This document shows, piece by piece, positions 1 to 5,575 of a DNA stretch of 5,575 nt (position 1 is its first letter; each line of letters begins with the position of its first letter). The notes beneath the pieces are model-generated. The model did no database searches. It was not told the DNA's origin and was given only the letters and a program-made list of their open reading frames with translations. The translations under genes and the position numbers were made by a program. This DNA comes from Gammaproteobacteria bacterium (GTDB lineage Bacteria > Pseudomonadota > Gammaproteobacteria > Acidiferrobacterales > Acidiferrobacteraceae), in NCBI GenBank assembly GCA_028064935.1, contig JAPTWT010000282.1, positions 1 through 5,575 on the forward strand, given 5' to 3'.

Positions 1-1
1 T

Positions 2-1118
2 CTCGGGAACCCCATCTCAAGCTCCGCACAGAGTCGCCGCAGCGAGCCGTTCTATGATCGGTGGACGCACGATGCCATCTCCGGGGTGTCGGACTTCATT
101 TCACGGGCGCTGATGTTGCCCGTCGAAGGGATCCTGTGGGGTCTCACGGGAAGCCAGGGCGGCGGATGGGGCTCGGCCGAAGGGACCCTCCGGGGGACGG
201 TCGCCGCGCTCACGTACGGCAATCCACTCATCGCGTTCATGAACGCCGGCGAACTGCTCCTGACCATGGCGGGCGCCCTCCTCGTTTTGTGGATCGGCTT
301 GAAAATGGTGGGCATGTTCAAGGGGGTGGCGACCGCGGGCGCCAGCGCGGTCACAGGCGGCGTGGGCGGCGCATTTTTTGGCACCCTGCTCCAGTATCTC
401 GCCAAGATCGCAAGCCTCGCCCTGTCCCTGGTGCTCGTCTTTCTGATCGCGGGCTTCGTGCTCGGCATCCTGCTCCCTGCCCTGCCCATGATCGCCTTCC
501 TGTCCGGGGTCCTGGGATGGCTCCTGGCCGTCGCCGAAACCCTGGTCGCCGCGCCCTTGTGGGCGGCCGCGCACGTCTCTTTCGAGGGAAACGGGTGGGC
601 CCCCCAGCGCGCGCAGATGGGCTACCAGATGATCGGGGGGGCTCATCCTGCGCCCCATCCTGCTGGTGCTGGGGCTTTTTCTTGCCATCGCCCTCATGGA
701 AGGCGCCGCCTGGCTGGTTGGGGCCTTTTTCCTGGGATATGCGAGCAACTACCTGTCGGGCACGCAGTCGATCACCCAGGCGCTCGAGGCCGATGGCCTC
801 CTCATCGTTCTTATCGGGCTATTGATCTACCTGTCGCACATGGCGGTGCGCATCATCAGCTCCCTGCCCGACCAGGTGCTGAAATGGATCGGCGGAGGCA
901 ATGACGCCCTGGGCGGCGCCGGCGACATGGAAGGCAAGGTCCGGGAGGTCTTTGGCGGTGTGGTGACCTATGGCCGCGCCGGCCACGCCAACGCCTCGAA
1001 GATCCTGGGGGCGGATACCAAACCGGAGAACCGGGAAGCGGGCGGCGACGCCAAGGCCGCCGCGGCGGAGAACCGGGAGGAGAATGCGGGAAACATCAAC
1101 AACGACAGCTTCCTGTAA
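2..1118 (+). CDS. traY: DotA/TraY-family type IVB conjugation inner-membrane protein, C-terminal part, frameshifted
   Basis: This is the C-terminal part of a polytopic inner-membrane protein of the DotA/TraY family. In that family (Legionella Dot/Icm, IncI-type conjugation systems) the protein is an essential part of the type IVB DNA/protein transfer channel. The frame is open from base 2, so the true start lies upstream. Seen here: a family-like NPLIAFMNAGE segment (about 218-250) leading into a hydrophobic helix (about 254-319), further hydrophobic segments at about 404-475 and 485-565, a PLWAAAHVSFEGNG loop, then LILRPILLVLGLF with a long hydrophobic stretch (about 642-755) and a last one (about 795-860). 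A charged, alanine-rich cytoplasmic-type tail ends at TAA 1116-1118. The reading frame moves by one base at the G run 635-641. Both halves are family-like and join smoothly there, so this is either a recent mutation or a sequencing error. Assignment to the family is by recalled pattern, not by a search. Confidence 0.75.
635..641 (+). other. G7 homopolymer where the traY/dotA frame breaks
   Basis: The upstream reading frame reaches MIGG at 629-640. The family-like continuation LILRPILL begins at 642, so exactly one base must be skipped. Six Gs instead of seven would give one uninterrupted frame from base 2 to 1118. The required change is +1 (loss of one base), which the common -1 ribosomal slip would not supply. 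Sequencing error, a real inactivating mutation, or transcriptional slippage on the G run remain possible. Confidence 0.85.
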
Positions 1119-1140
1119 GATTAGATTCGATCGCCGCCGT

Positions 1141-1743
1141 TTAATTGAGCTCTTTGTAGAAGTCCTTGGCGATCCAGATCCCACTCGCCCGCTTGGTGCG
1201 CGCGCCGTCGGGAGGGATCTGGGGGTTTTGTTCTACCCGCTCCTGCGCGAGTTTGGTATCGAGCCAGTCGAGGAACCGGGGCTTGCGCTCGGCGCTGCCG
1301 ACATAATCGAATTCCGCCTGCTGATCGATCGACAACGCGCTGTAGGCCACGGCCTCTTCCGGCGTGGAAAGCGCGCGGCGGCGATGACGGGGTTTATAAT
1401 TCGCGAGCCGCTCGCGATACTCCAACACCTTCTGCTCGACCCTCTCGCGCGGGATTTTGTAATGCTTGGCCAGATCATCGAGCGCCCAAGCGTAAGCCTG
1501 GGCGATGGCCTCGAGATTCGCAGCGTTTGCCGCAGCCTGGTTGCGCTCAAACCTGAGCAGCGCACCGAGTCGAGCGGATTCGGCATTGAGGCGTGCCGCC
1601 TCGGCCAGATTGCGCTTGCGCAACTCCGCTGCTTCCCGTTGGGCCTGTTTCGCCTTCTCCCGCTCCCATTGGTCCCGGCCCCAGCCGATCGCCTGACCTA
1701 TGAGGTTGCCGAAATTGCCGGGGTTATTCGGATCGGTTGCCAT
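1141..1743 (-). CDS. Hypothetical 200-residue charged coiled-coil protein
   Basis: I do not recognise this family. The protein is 200 residues, soluble, with no signal peptide or membrane segment. After a short Asn/Pro/Gly-rich start (residues 1-15), residues about 22-115 are dominated by Ala, Glu, Arg, Lys and Gln, consistent with long helices or a coiled coil. A very basic spot, KPRHRRR, lies at 117-123, and the C-terminal part has DYVG (147-150) and ends in WIAKDFYKELN. ATG at 1741-1743 is chosen because GGAGGG lies 9 bases upstream. It converges on the traY/dotA gene (22 bases between the stops) and lies 144 bases downstream of the STAND gene on the same strand. In IncI plasmids an exclusion gene (excA) lies next to traY, so position alone suggests a possible entry-exclusion or transfer-accessory role. 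It could equally be a partner of the STAND ATPase. Neither is supported by a motif. Confidence 0.8.
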   Translation of the reverse strand: MATDPNNPGNFGNLIGQAIGWGRDQWEREKAKQAQREAAELRKRNLAEAARLNAESARLGALLRFERNQAAANAANLEAIAQAYAWALDDLAKHYKIPRERVEQKVLEYRERLANYKPRHRRRALSTPEEAVAYSALSIDQQAEFDYVGSAERKPRFLDWLDTKLAQERVEQNPQIPPDGARTKRASGIWIAKDFYKELN

Positions 1744-1752
1744 CGCTGGATG

Positions 1753-1758
1753 CCCTCC
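1753..1758 (-). promoter_or_regulatory. Ribosome binding site of the 200-residue gene
   Basis: GGAGGG on the minus strand ends 9 bases before the ATG at 1741-1743. It is a strong Shine-Dalgarno match and fixes that start. Confidence 0.65.
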
Positions 1759-1785
1759 GCCAAGGAAAGGAGACTCTTGTGTACT

Positions 1786-1814
1786 ATACTAGACCGGGTG
1801 GGGAGGAAAGGCAA
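1786..1814 (-). promoter_or_regulatory. Candidate sigma-70 promoter for the 200-residue gene
   Basis: On the minus strand TTGCCT (1809-1814) is followed after exactly 17 bases by TAGTAT (1786-1791), with a better -10 match, TATAGT, overlapping at 1783-1788. Transcription would start near 1779 and give a leader of roughly 35 bases. It lies in the 144-base gap after the STAND gene, so the small gene need not depend on read-through. No convincing hairpin-plus-T terminator was seen in this gap. Confidence 0.4.
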
Positions 1815-1887
1815 AAGCGCCCACATGGCGACATCGGTACACTCTATTCGGTTGCAATGCCTTTCCTACCTTAAAGTATCTCCCTTC

Positions 1888-4590
1888 CTATCGACGATTC
1901 AGCACAGAGAGGTTGCGAAGACCATGCGCCACTATCTCGGGAGGCGCGCCTGGCAGCTTGATCGCTGTCTCGTAATCCACAATGGCCCCCGCCGTGTCGC
2001 CGCATTTCTGCTTCGCAACGCCGCGGTTGACAAGGGCCTGCGCCACTACGTCAGGCGGCACACCGGGTAAATCAATCGCGGCCGTACAATCAGCAATCGT
2101 ACCCTCCATATCGCCGAGCCGAGCCTTTGCAGCGCCACGGTTAAAGAGGGCTCGCGCCTTCATCTCAGCGGATATATCCGGCAACTCAATTGCCGCCGTG
2201 CGATCAGAAATTGCCCCCCCAATGTCACCACGCTGACTCTTCGCCGTACCACGGTTAACCAGGGCCTCTGCCACTAGCTCAACGGGAGCATCCCGCAGCT
2301 CAATCGCGGCCGTACAATCGGCAATCGCACCCTTAGTATCACCGTTTTGCCCCCTCGCAGAACCGCGTTTGACGAAAGCCTGCGCTGTTATCTCAGCAGG
2401 TACGCCGTGCGACTCGATCACGGTCGTACAATCAGTAATCGCCCCCGCTATGTCCCTGCTTTGCACCTTCGCACCGCCGCGGTAGACAAGGGCCTGCGCC
2501 ACCTGTGTGGCGTGCACGTATGGCAACACGGTCGCGCTAGTATAATCATCAATCGCTCCTGCGGTATCGCCGCACCGACTCTTTGCCGTTCCACGGTTAA
2601 TGAGGGCCTCTGCCACCATCCCATTAGATACGCCTGGCAACTCGATTGCTTCGGTACAATCCCTAATCGCGCCCACACTATCGCCGTCCTGCCCCTTCGC
2701 GCCGCCGCGGTTGACAAGGGCCTGCGCCACTACGTCAGGTGGCAGACCGGGTAAATCAATCGCGGCCGTACAATCGGCAATCGCACCCTCGGTATCGCCG
2801 AGCCGAGCCTTTGCAGCGCCACGGTTTACTAGACCGACCGCCACTACTGCAGCAGGTGCGCCCGGTAACGCAATCGCAGCTGCGTAATCGGTAATCGCCC
2901 CCACAGCATCATTGCGCTGACGTTTCGCGGTACCGCGGTTAACCAGAGCTTGCGCCACTATGGACAGGCTCGCACCGGACAAGTTAATCGCGGCCGTACA
3001 ATCGGCGATAGTCCCCACGATGTCGCCACGCCGCCCCTTCGCGGCGCCGCGTATAACGAGAGCAGTTGCTACAAGTGAAGCAAACAGACCATTGCGTCGG
3101 ACAACTTTTGGATATAAATCATCAAACTCATGACTAGAAATCGCGCTTATGTCACCGGATGTGGACTGGGCTGCGTCAAGCAAACAGCATAGGGTTGCGT
3201 CAACCCCAACTAGTCGAACCGTCTCTGAGCAGGCAAATAACGCTTCCACAAACGGTAGACTTGCACGGTCAACTCCCGTGACACGAGAAGCTAAAGACTC
3301 GATGATTTGCCCAGAGACACGCCGAATGAGCGAATGCCTATGTTCGATGAACCATGTGCGGGCGGCTGCATGTCTTGTATCGTGGCCATACGTCGGAAAC
3401 CCCTCATCATTCAGCACATTGTCATCCAGTAATGAATGAACTACGGCATCTGACTGACCATTTAAGAGTATATCCCGGAAGATTTCCCATCTCTCCGCAT
3501 TAAGACGCGGGAAAACCGCGAAATAAGCTGCCAGCGTACGTTGTGGCTCGCCCAGTTGTCCCAAGCGGCCGCCAAGCTCAAAATATCGAACGGCGTGGGC
3601 ATTCCCGGCTTCTTTCTCAAGGGACTCTGCCGTCAGAATTGGAGTACTGCGGAACTCGTCAGCCCAAAAATATAAAACGCCAGGGTATCCGTCAATCAAT
3701 TCAAGAATGCGACCGTCAGGCTGGCCCGCCGCAGCGGGGACTTTATCTCGGACGTACTTTACCATGCGAGCGCACTCCTTCGGGTCCCTCTGGTCCATCC
3801 CTACAAGGTCGTAGACACGTGCCGCCGGACTAAGTCGGCAAAGATCACGTGCTCGCTGGTATGCCTTGTCATTAACTCGGGTGGAATCCATCTCTGAGTC
3901 TCGAATGGCAACAAAAATATGGGTAGTTGGCCACGCATCTTGGTGTTTCAGGAATGCTTCTAATGTCGCGAGCTCAGAATCCATTGAGGGCGATTTTTCC
4001 CATGCATCCAGAATCAGCACCACCCGCCGTTTACTAATCTGCGCCACTACTTCTATAAGCGAAAGCGCTTGGTCATAGGGAAGCGGTGCGATCTGAAGTC
4101 CGCCACTCAGGAGGTCTTGCTGTGCTTCAGCTAGGCCATGGAAAGCGGAGCGGATCACTGCGGCAACTCCATCCAGGGGCGTCTGCTGGGCAAGCGCCTG
4201 GAATAGTCCTCCAACCATCTGCCCAACACGCGGGACAAGATTGCCCTTGTGCCGCTCCCAGAGGCTAATTGCCTGCGCCTGCATCGTACTATCGGCCAGC
4301 CAGTGCGCGTATAAGTCCGAGACCGCATATAAAAGATGACTAGTCTCCGCGGCCTTCGACTCGTGATACCCCACAAGACATCCGCTATCCAGCAGGCGCC
4401 TGGCCACTTCGGTCAACGTCCATGACTTACCCATGAGCGGCCGACCCACTACAACTGTCAACCCTGCTCCACTAGCACGTTGCGTCAACTGCTGAACATG
4501 GGGTTCGCGCCCAAAGAACTGATCGTGCCGATCAGGAAACGCTGTCACCATAAGGCCCTTTGCTAGAAAGAGACTAACCACCGTACCCAT
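1888..4590 (-). CDS. STAND-type P-loop ATPase with C-terminal array of 38-residue TPR-like repeats
   Basis: A 900-residue signalling ATPase of the STAND (NACHT/NB-ARC-like) class, in which nucleotide binding controls oligomerisation triggered by ligand binding to C-terminal repeats. Motifs seen: FFGRE entry motif (residues 25-29); Walker A GRPLMGKS (49-56); Walker-B-like strand VVLILDAWE (190-198); sensor-1-like FVAIRDS (226-232); GYP (301-303), matching the GxP motif of STAND ATPases; a probable winged-helix region (about 340-415); a helical linker (about 415-505); then ten repeats (506-885) and a half repeat (886-900). No nuclease, TIR, protease or membrane effector domain is present: only 24 residues precede the FGRE motif. 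The start is uncertain. ATG 4588-4590 lacks a ribosome binding site, whereas Met14 (ATG 4549-4551) has AAAGGG four bases upstream. Base composition is AT-richer than both neighbours, suggesting separate acquisition. An anti-phage (Avs-like) or regulatory sensor role is inference; the ATPase-plus-repeat architecture is well supported. Confidence 0.88.
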   Translation of the reverse strand: MGTVVSLFLAKGLMVTAFPDRHDQFFGREPHVQQLTQRASGAGLTVVVGRPLMGKSWTLTEVARRLLDSGCLVGYHESKAAETSHLLYAVSDLYAHWLADSTMQAQAISLWERHKGNLVPRVGQMVGGLFQALAQQTPLDGVAAVIRSAFHGLAEAQQDLLSGGLQIAPLPYDQALSLIEVVAQISKRRVVLILDAWEKSPSMDSELATLEAFLKHQDAWPTTHIFVAIRDSEMDSTRVNDKAYQRARDLCRLSPAARVYDLVGMDQRDPKECARMVKYVRDKVPAAAGQPDGRILELIDGYPGVLYFWADEFRSTPILTAESLEKEAGNAHAVRYFELGGRLGQLGEPQRTLAAYFAVFPRLNAERWEIFRDILLNGQSDAVVHSLLDDNVLNDEGFPTYGHDTRHAAARTWFIEHRHSLIRRVSGQIIESLASRVTGVDRASLPFVEALFACSETVRLVGVDATLCCLLDAAQSTSGDISAISSHEFDDLYPKVVRRNGLFASLVATALVIRGAAKGRRGDIVGTIADCTAAINLSGASLSIVAQALVNRGTAKRQRNDAVGAITDYAAAIALPGAPAAVVAVGLVNRGAAKARLGDTEGAIADCTAAIDLPGLPPDVVAQALVNRGGAKGQDGDSVGAIRDCTEAIELPGVSNGMVAEALINRGTAKSRCGDTAGAIDDYTSATVLPYVHATQVAQALVYRGGAKVQSRDIAGAITDCTTVIESHGVPAEITAQAFVKRGSARGQNGDTKGAIADCTAAIELRDAPVELVAEALVNRGTAKSQRGDIGGAISDRTAAIELPDISAEMKARALFNRGAAKARLGDMEGTIADCTAAIDLPGVPPDVVAQALVNRGVAKQKCGDTAGAIVDYETAIKLPGAPPEIVAHGLRNLSVLNRR
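2021..2142 (-). repeat. Near-identical direct repeat, copy A (encodes repeats 9/10)
   Basis: By hand alignment this 122-base stretch matches 2705-2826 at 116 positions (about 95%). The offset is 684 bases, which is six repeat units. Flanking units are much more divergent, and identity falls off just past 2142 (aaagaggg against tactagac). This suggests recent internal duplication or gene conversion. Confidence 0.85.
2705..2826 (-). repeat. Near-identical direct repeat, copy B (encodes repeats 3/4)
   Basis: Partner of 2021-2142, about 95% identical. It also shares an exact 33-base block (2757-2789) with 2301-2333, four units away, so several units have exchanged sequence. Confidence 0.85.
4556..4561 (-). 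promoter_or_regulatory. Possible ribosome binding site for an internal start (Met14) of the STAND gene
   Basis: AAAGGG on the minus strand lies 4 bases before ATG 4549-4551. The first ATG (4588-4590) has no purine-rich site ahead of it. The match and spacing are only moderate, but this would make the protein 887 residues and would leave the ATPase core untouched. Confidence 0.35.
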
Positions 4591-4595
4591 TGACT

Positions 4596-4601
4596 ATTAT
4601 G
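4596..4601 (-). promoter_or_regulatory. Possible -10 element of the STAND gene
   Basis: CATAAT on the minus strand differs from TATAAT at one base and lies only 5 bases before the first ATG. Transcription would begin about at that ATG. This fits either a leaderless message or translation from Met14 with a leader of about 40 bases. No good -35 element was found at 16-18 bases upstream, so an activator or another promoter may be involved. Confidence 0.25.
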
Positions 4602-4645
4602 TAACAATAGCGCCCCGATGGCGATCCATCCAAGCACTGGATATG

Positions 4646-4657
4646 CTTCAATTGAAG
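4646..4657. promoter_or_regulatory. Perfect 12-bp palindrome CTTCAATTGAAG, possible operator
   Basis: The palindrome is extended by AT/AT on each side beyond one mismatch (4643-4660), so about 18 bases are nearly symmetric. It lies about 56 bases upstream of the first ATG of the STAND gene, a position suited to a dimeric regulator. No matching regulator gene is in the window. Confidence 0.3.
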
Positions 4658-4785
4658 TATTGATGGAAAGGCCGCCTTAGTCCGACATGGGTCGAGGACT
4701 TCGTGCGGAAATTATGGCTACAATCGCCTTCTTCCATCAACGGGAGCCACGCTGGCCATAAATGCGAAACCTCGGTCGCAATCAT
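4648..4785 (-). CDS. Doubtful 45-residue reading frame just downstream of the EAL gene
   Basis: The frame begins at ATG 4783-4785, 12 bases after the EAL stop (TGA, 4798-4800), in the same frame, and ends at TGA 4648-4650. Five sense codons after the EAL stop lead straight into it through its ATG, so it could be a former C-terminal extension cut off by a stop mutation, a small gene, or chance. It is not recognised, has no clear ribosome binding site, and ends inside the palindrome at 4646-4657. Confidence 0.12.
   Translation of the reverse strand: MIATEVSHLWPAWLPLMEEGDCSHNFRTKSSTHVGLRRPFHQYFN
4660..4740. repeat. 9-bp inverted-repeat pair flanking 63 bases
   Basis: TTGATGGAA at 4660-4668 is the exact reverse complement of TTCCATCAA at 4732-4740. 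The pair could be ends of a tiny element remnant or chance. No target-site duplication or transposase was recognised. Confidence 0.2.
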
Positions 4786-4797
4786 ACGAAACCGCCA

Positions 4798-5575
4798 TCA
4801 CTCCCACCCCGGCCGCCCGAAATAATAGCCCTGCCCCCAGGAGATGCCGAGGGCGGCCACCGAAGCGGCCGTCGCAGCGCTCTCGATGCCCTCGGCAATG
4901 GTGATGATATTGAGATCGGCGGCCATGCGCGCCAAGGCACCCACCATGATATTGATGCGCCTGTCCTGGCTGACGCGCGCGATGAGCGCCTGCTCGATCT
5001 TCAAAAACGTGATCGGGAGATCGGCGAGATATAGAAAGGACGAAAATCCGCTGCCGAAGTCGTCGAGTGCCAGCCGCACGCCGGCTTCCAGCAGAGGCGC
5101 GAGCGCGCGGATGACGCCGGAGTGATCGGTAATCAGCTCTCGTTCGGTGATCTCGATCACCAAAGACCGCCAGCGCGGGTCATCTTGGGGCCAGGGTGTC
5201 CCGCAGGCCCCCACCGCGGCCGCCAAATGGGTCAGACGCTCAGGAGCGGCGAGTAGCGCCGTCGAGATATTCACAAAGTGCAGGCGCCCCGGCAATCCTA
5301 ATGCGCGCCGGGCGCTACACCGGGCCAGGGTCTGGTTTAACACCACCTCATCGATGGCGGCGATCAGATCACAGGCGGCTGCGACCTCGATGAACGCCCC
5401 GGCCGGGGTCACCACCCCATCGGTCGCAACATGGCGCGCCAAGGCCTCTTCGGCGACGATGGCCCCATCGGCCAACGCGATTATCGGCTGATAGGCCGCG
5501 CGGATGCGGTGCTCCGCCAGGGCCGCCTGCAGACGGTCAGGCCAACCACTTGACCTCTCCTCAGGCGATGCGCGG
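4798..5575 (-). CDS. EAL-domain cyclic-di-GMP phosphodiesterase, C-terminal part
   Basis: The last 258 residues of a protein whose start lies beyond the right edge; the frame is open to 5574. They form a nearly complete EAL domain, which hydrolyses c-di-GMP to pGpG using metal ions. Counting from the first visible codon, the signature is AYQPII (27-32), EAL (43-45), FVNIS (100-104), EITE (141-144), DDFGSG (171-176), LKIE (191-194), AEG (227-229) and QGYYFGRP (248-255). The residues matching the metal-binding and catalytic set of characterised EAL enzymes (Glu43, Asn102, Glu144, Asp171, Asp172, Lys192, Glu228, Gln248) are all present, so an active enzyme is expected. One deviation is KIE in place of the usual KID. 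The domain has no membrane segment; any sensory or GGDEF domain would lie upstream, outside the window. It is on the same strand as the STAND gene but 207 bases away, and its high G+C differs from that gene. Confidence 0.92.
   Translation of the reverse strand, partial: RASPEERSSGWPDRLQAALAEHRIRAAYQPIIALADGAIVAEEALARHVATDGVVTPAGAFIEVAAACDLIAAIDEVVLNQTLARCSARRALGLPGRLHFVNISTALLAAPERLTHLAAAVGACGTPWPQDDPRWRSLVIEITERELITDHSGVIRALAPLLEAGVRLALDDFGSGFSSFLYLADLPITFLKIEQALIARVSQDRRINIMVGALARMAADLNIITIAEGIESAATAASVAALGISWGQGYYFGRPGWE

Larger units (their letters stand above)
1936..3075 (-). repeat. Ten in-frame 114-bp repeats encoding 38-residue TPR-like units
   Basis: Residues 506-885 of the STAND protein divide into ten units of exactly 38 residues. 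The core pattern is VAQALVNRGxAK, then GDxxGAIxDCTAAIELPG. The conserved Arg-Gly starts at residues 514, 552, 590, 628, 666, 704, 742, 780, 818 and 856, with no insertions or deletions. The GAIxDxxxAI helix is typical of TPR, whose usual length is 34. The extra four residues sit in the LPGxPxx linker. A half repeat (886-900) caps the array. Confidence 0.9.
4591..4797. other. Intergenic region between the EAL gene and the STAND gene
   Basis: A 207-base stretch without a convincing gene. It contains the STAND gene's presumed promoter region, a perfect 12-bp palindrome, a 9-bp inverted-repeat pair, and a small hairpin GATGG-CGAT-CCATC (4617-4630). Short reading frames exist on both strands (24 codons at 4687-4761 plus, 45 codons at 4648-4785 minus), but neither has a clear ribosome binding site. 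No rho-independent terminator for the EAL gene was recognised. Confidence 0.6.

Noticed and set aside
101..748. 215-codon minus-strand open frame opposite traY/dotA
   Set aside because: It is an antisense shadow with unnatural composition (rich in Gln, Gly, Arg and His) and no motif.
61..825. 254-codon plus-strand open frame
   Set aside because: Its translation is Arg/Gly/Pro-rich as expected of an off-frame read of GC-rich DNA, and it overlaps the family-like traY/dotA frame.
1129..1174. GATCGCC/GGCGATC inverted repeat between the converging genes as a bidirectional terminator
   Set aside because: The stem is only 7 bp with a loop of 32 bases, there is no T run, and the right arm lies inside the coding sequence of the 200-residue gene.
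970..2070. 366-codon plus-strand open frame
   Set aside because: It runs antisense across the 200-residue gene, the intergenic gap and the end of the STAND gene. Its product is low-complexity and Arg/Leu-rich, and the minus-strand genes explain the region far better.
1936..3075. Regular repeats suggestive of a CRISPR array or satellite DNA
   Set aside because: The 114-base period is an exact multiple of three, units diverge at silent sites, and they encode a conserved TPR-like unit without spacers.
4687..4761. 24-codon plus-strand frame in the intergenic region
   Set aside because: It is too short, has no ribosome binding site and shows no recognisable product.
5147..5491. Plus-strand frames opposite the EAL domain
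   Set aside because: They are antisense shadows; the minus strand carries a clear EAL domain with all signature motifs.

Overview
The window is GC-rich at both ends (one 60-base line in the left gene, 181-240, is about 67% G+C) and clearly AT-richer in the middle (line 3421-3480 is about 42%). A DotA/TraY-type conjugation membrane protein next to a c-di-GMP (EAL) signalling gene points to a proteobacterium, most likely in the gamma/beta/Acidithiobacillia range. The DNA is probably part of an integrating conjugative element or plasmid with an IncI-like (type IVB, MPF-I) transfer apparatus. The species cannot be named from the sequence alone.

Layout. (1) Bases 2-1118, plus strand: the C-terminal part of a DotA/TraY-family multi-pass inner-membrane protein, running in from the left edge. 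It is split by a one-base frame change at a run of seven G (635-641). (2) Bases 1141-1743, minus strand, converging on it with a 22-base gap: a 200-residue, highly charged, probably coiled-coil protein of unknown function, with a good ribosome binding site and a plausible sigma-70 promoter. (3) Bases 1888-4590, minus strand: a 900-residue STAND-type P-loop ATPase. It has an F-GRE entry motif, a Walker A, a Walker-B-like strand, a sensor-1-like arginine, a GxP motif and a predicted winged-helix region, followed by ten TPR-like repeats of exactly 38 residues each without a single indel. It lacks any N-terminal effector domain. (4) Bases 4591-4797: a 207-base non-coding stretch holding a perfect 12-bp palindrome, a 9-bp inverted-repeat pair and a doubtful 45-codon reading frame. 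(5) Bases 4798 to the right edge, minus strand: the C-terminal EAL phosphodiesterase domain of a larger protein, with its catalytic residues intact.

Reading of the whole. The left gene belongs to a conjugation machine. The AT-richer STAND gene looks like cargo acquired separately from its neighbours. STAND ATPases with superstructure-forming repeats are sensors or switches, often in anti-phage or conflict settings, so this gene is the best candidate in the window for an uncharacterised system, possibly with the downstream 200-residue protein as a partner. That is inference from architecture and position. No function has been shown by anything in the sequence itself.
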